64,000 nt of DNA from Nitrosarchaeum sp. (GCF_025699065.1 NZ_JAILWF010000001.1:273626-337625); one strand, 5' to 3'; shown: positions 27,226 to 41,086, counted from the first letter of the stretch. Program-made: numbers and translations. The notes: generated by a model from the sequence alone, not told the origin.

Positions 27226-28011
27226 CTAAGAAAGAAACTCCAGAACAGATGAGGAAAAAGTTTCAGGATCTTGAACATATGGAGTATGGCCGCAGTTATC
27301 CATTCTAAAAAACCTACAATCTTTGATATTTGAGAGAAAATTATCAGCATATTGAATCGGGATCACTGGATCTTTTGACCCCCAGATAATAAGAGTAGGA
27401 CATGAAATGGAATTTAATTTAGTGGTTATAACTTCAGAATTTTTCAATCCTAAAACAGTAGACATGAAAGCTAGTTTTGCATTTGGTAGTTTCATTCTTT
27501 CAATAAAACCTTGAATAATTTGGGTGTCGGCTTCATGACCAGATGATTCCATTAACTCAAATACATTTTTTGCACTTTCATCGTTTGGGTATAATGCGGC
27601 CATTATGTAAGCATCTAATGCGGGGGTAGATTGTTTCATTGAACCAGCAGGAGATACAAGAATTAATTTTTCAACTTCATTTGGATGTATAGATGCATAA
27701 TTAGCTGCAATTTGGCCACCTAATGAAGAGCCAATTATAATTGGACGTGTAATTTTCAAAGCGATAAAAAATTTTTCAAGAAAAGAGGAAAAAAAATCAG
27801 GGGTATAATCTGCAACAGGTTTATCACTATAACCATAGCCGATCAGATCAGGAACAATCACACGATATTGTTTTGCAAAAATTGGAATTACTTTATTCCA
27901 TCGTTCAGCTGACGCACCTAATCCATGGATCAATACCAAAACATGTTTAGAATCTCCAGATTCTAGATACCTAATTTTGTTACCATCAACCTGTATGAAA
28001 TTTTCTTTCAT
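27226..28011 (-). CDS. alpha/beta hydrolase, possibly PHA-related
   Basis: 261 aa. Classic fold markers: LVLIHGLGASAERW (oxyanion loop), VPDLIGYGYSDKP, nucleophile elbow GSSLGGQIAA (Ser near residue 93), IIWGSKDPVIP (Asp) and DNCGHTPYVQDPE (His). There is no signal peptide. It heads the operon with the AbrB-phasin and phasin genes, so an intracellular PHA depolymerase or oligomer hydrolase role is plausible, but the sequence alone only supports a general hydrolase. Confidence 0.85.
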   Translation of the reverse strand: MKENFIQVDGNKIRYLESGDSKHVLVLIHGLGASAERWNKVIPIFAKQYRVIVPDLIGYGYSDKPVADYTPDFFSSFLEKFFIALKITRPIIIGSSLGGQIAANYASIHPNEVEKLILVSPAGSMKQSTPALDAYIMAALYPNDESAKNVFELMESSGHEADTQIIQGFIERMKLPNAKLAFMSTVLGLKNSEVITTKLNSISCPTLIIWGSKDPVIPIQYADNFLSNIKDCRFFRMDNCGHTPYVQDPETFSSSVLEFLS

Positions 28012-28142
28012 GGTTTTAGCTTCAATTATTTAGCTAGATAAGTTTAGTTACTATTAACGATCAATTGTTTTTGGTATTTTACTAAATTATCACCTCAGAA
28101 AACATAGATTAGGTTTTTTAAGATCCAAGTAGAAAACATACT

Positions 28143-28577
28143 ATGATAGATGAAAAAATCAAGAAAATTCTTGTTCCATTAGACGGTTCAAAAAATTCTA
28201 TACGAGCACTTGAAATGGCAATATCCATAGCAAAACAGTTTGAGGCTACAATTATAGGAGCATATTCAATGAATGTTCAATCACGTTCTGAGTTTCGAAC
28301 AACACCCACAGTTAGTAAGGAGTGGAAAAACGAGGCAAAAAAAATTCTAGATAATGCTAAAAAAATAGCATTACAAAATAATGTAGATTTTAAAGAAAAA
28401 ATGATGACAGGAAACATAGGATACAATCTCATAAAATTGGCGCATGATAAAAAAGAAAATTTCAGTCTAGTCGTAATGGGATCCAGAGGAAGAAGTGCAG
28501 TAAAAGAATTATTCTTAGGAAGTGTTTCAAACTATGTCATCCATACATCAAAAATTCCAGTACTTATTGTGAAATAA
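28143..28577 (+). CDS. universal stress protein (UspA family)
   Basis: 144 aa. KILVPLDGSKNSIRALEMA at the start and the ATP-binding motif G-x2-G-x9-GS(V/S) seen as GSRGRSAVKELFLGSVS near the end. It is probably an ATP-binding stress regulator that dimerises. It is divergent from the hydrolase operon and convergent with msrA (2-nt gap). Confidence 0.93.
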   Translation: MIDEKIKKILVPLDGSKNSIRALEMAISIAKQFEATIIGAYSMNVQSRSEFRTTPTVSKEWKNEAKKILDNAKKIALQNNVDFKEKMMTGNIGYNLIKLAHDKKENFSLVVMGSRGRSAVKELFLGSVSNYVIHTSKIPVLIVK

Positions 28578-28579
28578 GT

Positions 28580-29035
28580 TTAGGATAAACCGTGCTTTTG
28601 AAAATATTTTTGATGATAGTCTTCAGCTTTATAAAATTCTGGAGCTGGAACAATTTCAGTTACAATAGGTTTATGAAATTTTCCTGATTTTTCAAGTTCT
28701 TTTTTTGATTTTTGTGCAATTTGTGCTTGTTCTTCATTATGAAAAAATATTGCAGAACGATATTGATGTCCAATATCAGGTCCTTGTCGATTAAGTGTTG
28801 TCGGATCATGATTACTCCAAAAAACTTTTAGTAGTTCATCATAAGTGATTTCATTTGGATCATATTCCACTTGAACTGCTTCAGCATGTCCAGTTCTATC
28901 GGTACATACCTCTTCATAAGTAGGGTTTGGTAATTTGCCTCCAATATAACCTACTTGTGTTGACTTGACACCTTTAGTTTTTCGGAGCAAGTCTTCAACA
29001 TGCCAAAAACATCCAGCACCAAATGTAGCTTTCAT
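28580..29035 (-). CDS. msrA: peptide methionine sulfoxide reductase A
   Basis: 151 aa. The active-site motif [10 protein letters not shown] (Cys8 in FGAGCFW) is at the N terminus, with HQYRSAIFF and the GYIGG loop. It repairs the S form of methionine sulfoxide, of use to an organism with aerobic ammonia oxidation. I see no clear pair of C-terminal resolving cysteines, so it may use another reductant path. No msrB is in the window. Confidence 0.96.
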   Translation of the reverse strand: MKATFGAGCFWHVEDLLRKTKGVKSTQVGYIGGKLPNPTYEEVCTDRTGHAEAVQVEYDPNEITYDELLKVFWSNHDPTTLNRQGPDIGHQYRSAIFFHNEEQAQIAQKSKKELEKSGKFHKPIVTEIVPAPEFYKAEDYHQKYFQKHGLS

Positions 29036-29098
29036 ATTTTAATTATAATTTTATCAAATTAAAACCATGTGATTAACAATTAGAATTAAAAGAAAGCT

Positions 29099-29485
29099 TT
29101 AGCTAACATTAGTAAAAATTTCAACAACCTTTTTAGCCAAATTTTCAATATTGGCAGAAGGTTCTGCAGAAATCAAAAGAAGAACTTGAGTGATAGGAAA
29201 TGGAAAACTTACTAAAACCGCTTTATCTCGTCTTGCAGCAATATAATTAATTGGTCCTAAGCTATCATCATAGTCTTTCCTAATTGATGCTTTAGATACA
29301 AACTCAAAAAATGAATGAAGTCTAGTTTCGTCGTCCTCATATGGAACAAGTCCTTCTTTAAATCCACCTGCTATTAGTTTGCCATCTTTATCAACAATTC
29401 CAGCAAATCTGATTTCTGGTTCCTTTTGAATCTGCAAACATTTTTCATTGTATAGTTGAAGGGCAGCATTATTTGAAACGGACAA
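29099..29485 (-). CDS. third member of the unassigned ~130-aa paralogue family
   Basis: About 128 aa from a TTG at 29485; a frame from 29524 would add a hydrophobic N-terminal stretch not seen in the paralogues, so I prefer the later start. Core: EIRFAGIVDKDGKLIAGGFK, then RKDYDDSLGPINYIAARRDK and VLLISAE. Of the four it is closest to the 4239 product. No catalytic motif is apparent. Confidence 0.82.
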   Translation of the reverse strand: MSVSNNAALQLYNEKCLQIQKEPEIRFAGIVDKDGKLIAGGFKEGLVPYEDDETRLHSFFEFVSKASIRKDYDDSLGPINYIAARRDKAVLVSFPFPITQVLLLISAEPSANIENLAKKVVEIFTNVS

Positions 29486-29541
29486 TATACATTGTGGAGA
29501 TATCAAAAATAAAAACCTAGCCAATTACATTGCAAACTAGT

Positions 29542-30387
29542 TTAAAACTTGCATTTTAAAACAACATAATCGATAATTTTTTGATCAGATGCCTTTTTCA
29601 TTTTTAAAATTGACTTGTAAAGTATTTTTTCAACATAATTTGGATATTTTTGCAATATGGATTTTTTCAATTTTTTACGATTTTCAATGTAATAATTTGC
29701 CAATGGAGTATATACTTGATTTCCAATTAATTGTTCATCATGAATTTTAAAACCTCCTAATTTCACAAGTTTTTTGACATGATCTAATCTATAATGTTCT
29801 GATGACCAGGTAAATTTCAAGATCCCTAATTTGAACATGGATGTATGCTGTAAAGTTACAGGTAATGCCAAAGTAAATACTCCTTCAGATTTTAAAACCC
29901 GTTTTGATTCAGAAATAAAATCTTTTAAAGGTTTGAAATGTTGTGATGATTCTAATGCCAATACACGATCTACGGAAGCATTAGAAAAAGGCAATTTAGT
30001 AGAAGTAGAGTTAATGAATTCAATGTTTTTCTGAGGACCAGAAAAATGCAATTGCTTATAGTTGATATTTACACAAAATAGTTTGAGATAGCCATAATTT
30101 TTTCTCCAAAAAATTGCAGGGGCAGAAAGGCCACTTCCAACATCAACTACAGTTTTGGCATTTTCTAATTCAGCCATACTACCAAAGTAAGAACAGAGGT
30201 TTTCTTGAGCAGCGATTGGTTCGATTGTATTTTCTTCCCAATAACCAAAATTCAACATAGAACCTCCAGTTGCTAGCTGCATTATCGGTGAAAGTGAATT
30301 GTAAAGATTAATGACATCTTTTTCATTTTTTCGAATTGTCCAAAAAAACATATCAACAGGATTAATCACGTTCAAAAAGATTTTCAC
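29542..30387 (-). CDS. SAM-dependent methyltransferase
   Basis: 281 aa, GTG start; later starts near 30351 are possible. Class I motif I is AKTVVDVGSGLSAPAIFW (~residues 79-96), followed by FSNASVDRVLALESSQHF, typical of the Methyltransf_11/UbiE-like group, and VLKSEGVFTLALP. The C-terminal part is basic and helical. The substrate (small molecule or lipid/quinone) cannot be told. Confidence 0.85.
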   Translation of the reverse strand: MKIFLNVINPVDMFFWTIRKNEKDVINLYNSLSPIMQLATGGSMLNFGYWEENTIEPIAAQENLCSYFGSMAELENAKTVVDVGSGLSAPAIFWRKNYGYLKLFCVNINYKQLHFSGPQKNIEFINSTSTKLPFSNASVDRVLALESSQHFKPLKDFISESKRVLKSEGVFTLALPVTLQHTSMFKLGILKFTWSSEHYRLDHVKKLVKLGGFKIHDEQLIGNQVYTPLANYYIENRKKLKKSILQKYPNYVEKILYKSILKMKKASDQKIIDYVVLKCKF

Positions 30388-30492
30388 ATATAGTTGAAAT
30401 TAGTGACTATTAATCTCTAATGCACTAATCAAGATAATTACAAGTAGATCGAGAGGGTCATCTTTTATTAATTTGGATAAGATAGTTAGTAA

Positions 30493-30990
30493 ATGAGTAA
30501 ATCAAATTCAGGAAATATTTCAGAAATTATGATTGCAAAGTGGAGTGATAGGTTTTTTGCATGGTTAATTGATTTTTTGATAATTACTATGATTTCTACA
30601 CTCATCATGTTTACATTGTTTGGAAAAATTGATTTTGAAATAAATGAGAAATGGATGTGGGCAGAAACAACACAATATGTTCAGACTAGCATAATATTTT
30701 TTGCATATTGGACAATTTTAGAATATAAAACGGGACAATCAATTGGAAAAAAGATCTTAAATGTTAAAGTAACAAATTTGTATGGAAAGCAAGCAGATTT
30801 GAAAAGTGTTGTAATCAGTAGTTTTGGAAAAACGTTTCTCATTCCAATAGATGTGGTTTTAGGATTAATATTTACAAATGAAAAACGTCAAAGAATCTTC
30901 AATAAAATTGGCGATACAATAGTAATAAAAATAAAAAATAATGAAAAAAATGATGATGTAAATATCAAATACAAAAAAGATGGAATTTAG
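30493..30990 (+). CDS. RDD-family membrane protein
   Basis: 165 aa. The RDD signature is seen as DRFFAWLIDFLI (residues ~15-26), with three or four hydrophobic segments and YKTGQSIGKKILNVKV, the conserved loop of the family. Its role is unknown; RDD proteins are proposed to be ion or solute transporters. Monocistronic. Confidence 0.88.
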   Translation: MSKSNSGNISEIMIAKWSDRFFAWLIDFLIITMISTLIMFTLFGKIDFEINEKWMWAETTQYVQTSIIFFAYWTILEYKTGQSIGKKILNVKVTNLYGKQADLKSVVISSFGKTFLIPIDVVLGLIFTNEKRQRIFNKIGDTIVIKIKNNEKNDDVNIKYKKDGI

Positions 30991-31065
30991 TCATTTTTTA
31001 TTATACAATTGTTTTCTAGAATTAACCATTAGATCTATTACCAACTTTAGATCTGTGTATTTTGA

Positions 31066-31137
31066 ATGTCTGAGAATCTAAAATGGTGGGTTGGGCTTCC
31101 TAAAGAATTAGAAAAAGACATAGAATTTGAAGAATAA
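31066..31137 (+). CDS. 23-aa acidic microprotein (tentative)
   Basis: ATG at 31066, TAA at 31135. The peptide MSENLKWWVGLPKELEKDIE continues for three residues (FEE). It lies in the gap between the RDD gene and a secreted-protein gene. The Trp pair and charged helix look non-random, but at this length chance cannot be excluded. Confidence 0.35.
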   Translation: MSENLKWWVGLPKELEKDIEFEE

Positions 31138-31208
31138 AACACCATCAAAATTCAAAAATATGGACACATTAACAAGTGTAATTATAACGAAATCAATAGA
31201 TTAAATGA

Positions 31209-31637
31209 TTATTGGGCCCAACCCCAAGCAATCAATTTTTCAACACTTGTTGCTTGAATGCATGCCGGCTGTCCACTAATTTTGAAAATAAGTTCTAAAC
31301 CTTCTTTGCAGACTATGTTTTCGGGTGCAATACCTTCTTTGATTTGTTTTAATGGTGAAAGAATAGATGGAACTACATCTTCCATTGTTTCTTCTTCATC
31401 TTCCATGACTTGCTCATTATCCAAAAGTTCTTCATCGTCTGTCATTTCTTCATCACCGGTCATTTCAAATTCCATCTCATCATCTACAACAACATTTTCT
31501 TCTGTAGATGTAGAGTTAGTAGAAGTACCATTATTTGCAGTTCCATTTACATGATCATCTGCAAATGAAGAAGGAAAAACCATAATTCCAGTAATAAGTA
31601 CCGATAATAACACAAACAAAGTAAAAGAATTATTCAC
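31209..31637 (-). CDS. secreted acidic protein with C-terminal Cys-pair domain
   Basis: 142 aa. Signal peptide (residues ~1-26, LFVLLSVLITGIMVF ... SFADD), a long Asp/Glu/Asn/Thr-rich linker (~30-85), and a C-terminal domain (~90-142) with NIVCKEGLELIF and QPACIQATSVEKLIAWGW. The two Cys can form a disulfide outside the cell. The same domain occurs at the N terminus of the protein at 43993-45288. Function unknown. Confidence 0.8.
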   Translation of the reverse strand: MNNSFTLFVLLSVLITGIMVFPSSFADDHVNGTANNGTSTNSTSTEENVVVDDEMEFEMTGDEEMTDDEELLDNEQVMEDEEETMEDVVPSILSPLKQIKEGIAPENIVCKEGLELIFKISGQPACIQATSVEKLIAWGWAQ

Positions 31638-31735
31638 AAAGGTACGTAATGAGAGTATAATTTAAGATTTATGATAATTATGAATCTAATACTTTTAGAT
31701 TACTTTCTTAAAATCGTGTAAAGCATTCGCTAAGG

Positions 31736-31748
31736 AAATATAAAAAAT
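31736..31748 (-). terminator. possible T-rich terminator after the rRNA operon
   Basis: On the minus strand the first long T-rich run downstream of the 23S processing stem lies here (TTTTTTATATTT). Archaeal RNA polymerase stops at such U-tracts. There is no independent support. Confidence 0.3.
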
Positions 31749-31849
31749 CAAACTGCATAGCATTTGCTAGAGTGATTTAAAATAAAATCATCGTACATGT
31801 CGTGTATTATTTTTGTGAATTCTAAAATGAATTCATCGTGCATAGTCTC

Positions 31850-34857
<3,008 letters not shown>

Positions 34858-34868
<11 letters not shown>

Positions 34869-34889
34869 ATTACACGACTATGCACGACG
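34858..34889 (-). other. 5' arm of the 23S processing stem (bulge-helix-bulge)
   Basis: Pairs with 31834-31865: 14 bp outer helix, 5-6 bp middle helix and helix 1, with 3-nt bulges on opposite strands. The cut on this arm should fall in the bulge at 34867-34869. Confidence 0.75.
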
Positions 34890-35004
34890 ATCATTGCAAG
34901 TCCTCCGGTAAGAGGAACCTGCTACATCCTTCATACATCACTTTCGTGATGCATTGCATCGATGATTTTGCGAAGATTATGTGCACCCGGCACATTCACT
35001 TGTC
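34890..35004. other. 16S-23S internal transcribed spacer without tRNA
   Basis: Very short spacer between the 16S 3' end and the 23S stem. It carries the 3' arm of the 16S stem and a hairpin near 34939-34958 (CATCAC/GTGATG). No tRNA-Ala is present, as is usual for group I.1a Thaumarchaeota. Confidence 0.8.
34972..34988 (-). other. 3' arm of the 16S processing stem
   Basis: The 17 bases pair with 36530-36546 (GAAGATTATGTGCA core, one G-U). Together they enclose the whole 16S gene. The unpaired bases between this helix and the mature ends could form a BHB, but I could not draw a canonical one. Confidence 0.6.
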
Positions 35005-36477
<1,473 letters not shown>

Positions 36478-36529
36478 CTTTCTTTTACTTGATTATTGAA
36501 GTACACATTGTACTATAATTGGAATTGAC

Positions 36530-36546
36530 GGATGCACATAATCTTC
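36530..36546 (-). other. 5' arm of the 16S processing stem
   Basis: Complementary to 34972-34988 over 17 bases. It lies about 55 nt upstream of the mature 16S 5' end in the leader. Confidence 0.6.
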
Positions 36547-36690
36547 ACATTTCAGATTTGATCAGTTGATCAGATCCTCATTTTGTATGCGTAAATGGAG
36601 GCCCATGAATCACAAAATGGTATAATACCATGCTTTCATCACAAGCGCCGCCTATTGCTTTACGTATGCAGAAACAGAAGAATTACAAAT

Positions 36691-36700
36691 CCATATAAAC
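36691..36700 (-). promoter_or_regulatory. probable rRNA promoter TATA box
   Basis: On the minus strand GTTTATATGG matches an archaeal box A (TTTATA). Transcription would start about 25 nt downstream, near 36665-36670, leaving a leader of roughly 190 nt before 16S, which includes the 16S processing arm. There is no better candidate between 16S and the divergent aminotransferase gene. Confidence 0.5.
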
Positions 36701-36857
36701 CATGCCTAAAATAATTTCTGATCTCAGTTTATTTTTGTAAAAAGGATAATAAATTAAATTTCATATCCCTCTCAAGGACAAAACATTCACAAAAAACGGT
36801 TAATTTAGTACAAATATTGATAGTTAAAATTGATGAAATGGCATCAAAGATTAACTT

Positions 36858-38156
36858 TTGACAGATTACATTTCAGAATACAAGAAAAAAACAAAAGGAT
36901 CATCAAAACTCTTTGACAAGTCTTTAAAATTTCATGTAAATGGAGTAAGTCACAATATTAGATTTTTTGAACCATATCCATTTGTTGTAAAGTCATCGGC
37001 TGGAAAAAATCTAGAGGATGTTGATAATAACAAGTATACAGATTATTGGATGGGTCACTGGAGTTTGATTTTAGGCCATGGACCAAAACCTGTAAAAGAT
37101 GCAGTGAAAAAACAGATTGAAAAAAGTTGGATGTATGGCACTGTAAATGAGCAAACCGTCAAGTTATCAGAGTTAATTTCAAAAGCAGTTCCAGTAGCTG
37201 AAAAAATTCGTTACGTCACATCTGGTACTGAAGCTACAATGTATGCAGTAAGACTAGCGCGCTCTGTAACTGGAAAAAAGATCATTGTAAAAATAGATGG
37301 GGGGTGGCATGGATATACATCTGATTTACTAAAAAGTGTGAATTGGCCATTTACAGAATCAGAAAGTACCGGTGTAGTAAACGAAGAAAAAATAGTATCA
37401 ATACCATTTAATAATTTAGAAAAATCACTTGAAATTTTAAAAAAAGTTTCAAATGATTTGGCAGGGGTAATCATAGAACCAGTATTAGGAGGCGGAGGAT
37501 GCATTCCAGCAAATGCAGATTATCTTAAAGGAGTACAAGAGTTTTGTAAAAAGAATAATTCGTTATTTATTTTAGATGAGATCGTTACAGGATTCAGATT
37601 TAGATTTGGATGTTTGTATCCTACAATGAATCTTGATCCGGATATTGTAACATTAGGAAAAATTGTAGGTGGTGGAATGCCAATTGGAGTTATGTGTGGT
37701 AAAAAAGAGATAATGGAACACTCTAACACAAAGGGGAAGAAAAAAACAGAACGAAGCTATATTGGAGGAGGAACATTTTCTGCAAACCCAATGTCAATGA
37801 CTTCTGGATTTGCCACATTAACAGAACTAAAATCTGGAAAAACAATTTATTCAAAAATAAATTTGTTAGGAGATATGGTAAGAAAAGAACTAACGAAGGT
37901 ATTTGACGGAAAGGTAATTGTTACAGGTAAAGGGTCGTTATTTATGACTCATTTTGTAAAAGATGGAGTTACAGAGGTCATCAATTCGTCTCATGCTGCA
38001 AAGTGCAATACAACATTACTAAACAAATATCACTTTAAAATGATTGCTCATGACGGAATATTCTTTTTACCAGGAAAACTTGGTGCCATATCCAATGCAC
38101 ACACCAAAGAAGATATAAAGAAAATGATCAATGCAACTGAGAACTTTCAGGAATAA
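36858..38156 (+). CDS. class III aminotransferase, glutamate-1-semialdehyde 2,1-aminomutase-like
   Basis: 432 aa, TTG start (no in-frame ATG nearby). PLP fold type [39 protein letters not shown], the PLP-lysine region [18 protein letters not shown] and [15 protein letters not shown]. These place it with HemL, which makes 5-aminolevulinate for haem and cobalamin synthesis. Several motifs differ from canonical HemL (WHGYTS instead of YHGHxD), so it could be a related aminotransferase instead. No other tetrapyrrole gene is adjacent. Confidence 0.8.
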   Translation: MTDYISEYKKKTKGSSKLFDKSLKFHVNGVSHNIRFFEPYPFVVKSSAGKNLEDVDNNKYTDYWMGHWSLILGHGPKPVKDAVKKQIEKSWMYGTVNEQTVKLSELISKAVPVAEKIRYVTSGTEATMYAVRLARSVTGKKIIVKIDGGWHGYTSDLLKSVNWPFTESESTGVVNEEKIVSIPFNNLEKSLEILKKVSNDLAGVIIEPVLGGGGCIPANADYLKGVQEFCKKNNSLFILDEIVTGFRFRFGCLYPTMNLDPDIVTLGKIVGGGMPIGVMCGKKEIMEHSNTKGKKKTERSYIGGGTFSANPMSMTSGFATLTELKSGKTIYSKINLLGDMVRKELTKVFDGKVIVTGKGSLFMTHFVKDGVTEVINSSHAAKCNTTLLNKYHFKMIAHDGIFFLPGKLGAISNAHTKEDIKKMINATENFQE

Positions 38157-38201
38157 AAAAGCAATCTAAACTTTCATTACTACGATATCTCATAATTAAT
38201 C

Positions 38202-39023
38202 ATGGGCTTGTTTGGTTCAAAAGAAGATACTGAAGACATGATGTACAATGCGATGTCTTTACTTGAAAAAAATCAGCCAAAAGGAGCAATTCAAATATTT
38301 ACTAAAATATTAAAACAAGATCCAAAAAATATATCTGCATTATACAATAAAGGACTTGCATTAAATCAAATCAAAAAATACAGCGATGCAGTAACTTGCT
38401 TTGATTTACTATTAGAAATTAACCCCAAAGATGCAGCAGCAATTAACAATAAAGGAATAGCAATGGCCGAATTAGGAAATATACAAGGAGCATCAGAGTG
38501 TTATGATAAAGCAATTGAAGTAGACCCAAAATACGGGCCATCATATTTTAACAAAGGAGTTTTGCTTGACAAATTACAAGAACATGAGGAAGCCTTGAAT
38601 TGTTTTGAAAAGGCAATACAAGTATCACCAAGTAAACCAAATGCCCAGTTTTACAAAGGAATCATTTTGGGTAAATTAAAGAGGCATGAGGAAGCCTTGA
38701 ATTGTTTTGAAAACGTATACAGAAAAAACCCAACTCATATGGATGCATTGTTTCATAAAGGAATAGAATTAGCAGAAATAGGAAAACATGTGAAAGCAAT
38801 TGAGATATTTGATCAAATCCTATCAAAGCACAAAGATAATGTAAATATTATATATGCAAAATCAAGAAGCAAGGCATCTCTAGGAATGTTTCCGGAATCA
38901 TTAGAATTGCTAAAACAAGCAATCTCAAAAAACCCCAAAACAATTAGGGCATGGGCTAAAGAAGAAAAAGCATTTACCCAATTGCACACAAATGACAAGT
39001 TTAGAGCACTTGTGAAATTATAA
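38202..39023 (+). CDS. TPR-repeat protein
   Basis: 273 aa made of about seven 34-residue TPR units (for example ALYNKGLALNQIKKYSDAV, AAINNKGIAMAELGNIQGA and SYFNKGVLLDKLQEHEEAL). Two units share near-identical DNA encoding HEEALNCFE, a sign of recent repeat duplication (around 38583-38608 and 38685-38710). There is no signal peptide, so it is probably a cytoplasmic protein-protein scaffold. Confidence 0.9.
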   Translation: MGLFGSKEDTEDMMYNAMSLLEKNQPKGAIQIFTKILKQDPKNISALYNKGLALNQIKKYSDAVTCFDLLLEINPKDAAAINNKGIAMAELGNIQGASECYDKAIEVDPKYGPSYFNKGVLLDKLQEHEEALNCFEKAIQVSPSKPNAQFYKGIILGKLKRHEEALNCFENVYRKNPTHMDALFHKGIELAEIGKHVKAIEIFDQILSKHKDNVNIIYAKSRSKASLGMFPESLELLKQAISKNPKTIRAWAKEEKAFTQLHTNDKFRALVKL

Positions 39024-39032
39024 AAAAATTAT

Positions 39033-39740
39033 TTACAAAATTTTGTTTCTAACCGCGTCGATTCGAAATATTTCAATTTTTTTGTTTGGACCTACTAACC
39101 GAGCTTCAAATATCGGAATGTAAATTTCTGAGATAGTATTTAGAGTAAATTTATCATTTAGATTACGTATATCTTGCTCTAATGGTTTTTTTAGAATGAT
39201 TTTTAGTTGTTCAACAGCAACATCATATGTTATTTCGGGTTTTTTAGTAGTAGAAGAATTAGATTTCAATATTTGCTGAGGATAATTCTCGACAGTTTTA
39301 GAATTAATCGTAAATTGAAATTTTATCTCTCTACCATGATGATCAAAAGTAACTTCACCTTCTTCTTCGATAAACACATGTTCTTCCAATGGAAGTTCAA
39401 TCTTGTTTTTTCCACGATTTCCAACAAATGCCTTTCTAAGAGTAGATTTTGATTCAATTGGAAAAATACCACCTCCAAGAACAACTTCCTTGACATTAGA
39501 ATCCACAGAAATAATATGAGTTGACTTTCTAAAATAATCAGCAACATATCTCCCAGAAATTTTCAATATGCTTTCGTAACAAAGAGTAAGAGACTGAACA
39601 TGAACTTCTTCTGGGCTAGGTTTTTTTAACAATTTTTTAAATAGTGAAGTTTTTTTATCTTCAATTATTACTGATGCTTCTTTTTCATCAATAATTTTTT
39701 TTAGAACTATTGTTTTAATATCATATTTGTTTTCAGTCAA
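39033..39740 (-). CDS. hypothetical protein
   Basis: 235 aa, cytoplasmic by composition. The middle has several beta strands (VKEVVLGGGIFPIES, EEHVFIEEEGEVTFDHHGRE) and the C terminus reads SEIYIPIFEARLVGPNKKIE. No family recognised. It is divergent from the SHOCT-domain gene and convergent with the TPR gene. Confidence 0.75.
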   Translation of the reverse strand: MTENKYDIKTIVLKKIIDEKEASVIIEDKKTSLFKKLLKKPSPEEVHVQSLTLCYESILKISGRYVADYFRKSTHIISVDSNVKEVVLGGGIFPIESKSTLRKAFVGNRGKNKIELPLEEHVFIEEEGEVTFDHHGREIKFQFTINSKTVENYPQQILKSNSSTTKKPEITYDVAVEQLKIILKKPLEQDIRNLNDKFTLNTISEIYIPIFEARLVGPNKKIEIFRIDAVRNKIL

Positions 39741-39835
39741 AATTCCATAAAATTTAGAGCGTTGTCGCTATTAAATCAATTGTAAAATTCAACGCTTAGG
39801 AAAAATATATTACATTTGAAAAGACCATACATTGT

Positions 39836-40201
39836 ATGGTCACAGAAAAGAAAGTGGGACGCATTGAAAGATTTCTAAAAAAAGCTGACAGAGCAATAGA
39901 TGAAGGAATCAAGAGAGCCGATGAGGCTTTAGATGACGCCGTAGAATTTGGAGGAATGGCTGCAAATCAAGCAAAAAAGACAAGTAATGAACTCAGAAAT
40001 AGAGCAATTAAAGAAAAAGCAGAAATCACAACAAAAGGAATTAAAAAAATTAATGAAAGCATTGCTGCAGTTAAACAGGCCACGATTAAAACCAATGAAG
40101 AGTTAGCAACATTAGAAAAATTAGGAGAACTACGAAAAGCAGGAGTATTAACAGAAAAAGAATTTCAAGAAAAGAAAAAGAAAATTTTATCGAGAATATA
40201 A
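39836..40201 (+). CDS. SHOCT-domain protein with helical N terminus
   Basis: 121 aa. Residues ~1-90 are charged helix (AIDEGIKRADEALDDAVEFG), and the last ~30 are a SHOCT domain (LEKLGELRKAGVLTEKEFQE). SHOCT is a small C-terminal oligomerisation motif of unknown partner. A cupin gene starts 1 nt after its stop. Confidence 0.82.
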   Translation: MVTEKKVGRIERFLKKADRAIDEGIKRADEALDDAVEFGGMAANQAKKTSNELRNRAIKEKAEITTKGIKKINESIAAVKQATIKTNEELATLEKLGELRKAGVLTEKEFQEKKKKILSRI

Positions 40202-40202
40202 T

Positions 40203-40655
40203 ATGAAAAAATCAAACATAAACTCTAAAGGAGATAAAAGAAAAATCAATCCAAATTGGTTTACAAATAAAGTTCACATGAAAGATATTTCTTCAAAAAT
40301 CAAATCTAAAGAACAAGATATCTACCATGTCTATTTTGAAAATGGAGCAAAAACAAAGATTCACTCTCATAATGGAAATCAAATACTAATAGTTACCAAA
40401 GGAGCAGGCAGCCTTGAGATGTTTAGAAAATACGGGACAAAGAAAACAGAATTTAAAATCAAAAAGATTGAAAAAATTAGCCTCAATGAAGGCGATGTTG
40501 TATACATTCCATCAAATACACTTCACACGCATGGAGCAACTAGTAAAAAGATGTTTTCGCACATTGCAATCAATATCCTACCAGCTAAAAATTCAGAGTA
40601 TAAAACGGCATGGTATGAATCAGACTTTAAGACAAAAGTCACAAAAAAAATATGA
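40203..40655 (+). CDS. cupin-domain protein
   Basis: 150 aa. The double-stranded beta-helix metal motif is recognisable as TKIHSHNGNQILIVTKGAGS and GDVVYIPSNTLHTHGAT, so His ligands are present. Function unknown; cupins range from dioxygenases to isomerases and sugar-binding proteins. It is directly followed (9 nt) by a second cupin gene on the same strand, and the pair follows the SHOCT gene. Confidence 0.85.
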   Translation: MKKSNINSKGDKRKINPNWFTNKVHMKDISSKIKSKEQDIYHVYFENGAKTKIHSHNGNQILIVTKGAGSLEMFRKYGTKKTEFKIKKIEKISLNEGDVVYIPSNTLHTHGATSKKMFSHIAINILPAKNSEYKTAWYESDFKTKVTKKI

Positions 40656-40664
40656 ACATCCAAA

Positions 40665-41027
40665 ATGTCAGTTAGAAAAAGTTCTGAAATTGAAGAAATT
40701 CCAGGCAGTGAAGGATCAAAGATAAAACAATACTTTCATCCACACAATACACTAAATGGTATTGGGTATAGCTTAGCTCATTTCACATTAGAACCTGGGA
40801 AAAAAACCATCTTACACAAGATAAAATCCTCAGAAATTTACTTTATTTTAGAAGGAGAAGCTACACTGATGATCGATGATGAAAGACATCAAGTAAAAAA
40901 AGATGATTCTGTTTATGTACCGCCATCATCAAAGCAATACATAGAAAATACAGGAACCGTAAATCTACGATTTTTATGCATAGTAGAACCAGCATGGAAA
41001 CCAGAAGATGAAACCGTCTTAGAATAA
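40665..41027 (+). CDS. second cupin-domain protein
   Basis: 120 aa, the small single-domain cupin form: GYSLAHFTLEPGKKTILHKI, SEIYFILEGEATLMIDDE and DSVYVPPSSKQYIENTG. The first metal motif has only one clear His (ILHKIKSSEIYF), so metal binding may be altered. It resembles mannose-6-phosphate isomerase-type cupins, but no activity can be assigned. Confidence 0.85.
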   Translation: MSVRKSSEIEEIPGSEGSKIKQYFHPHNTLNGIGYSLAHFTLEPGKKTILHKIKSSEIYFILEGEATLMIDDERHQVKKDDSVYVPPSSKQYIENTGTVNLRFLCIVEPAWKPEDETVLE

Positions 41028-41086
41028 ACATAAAAACGATAAATCGTATGAAATTGTTTTTAAGATAAAAGATATCCTTAGAATTA

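Noticed and set aside
34890-35004. tRNA-Ala in the 16S-23S spacer
   Set aside because: The spacer is only about 115 nt, part of it processing stem, and has no tRNA cloverleaf.
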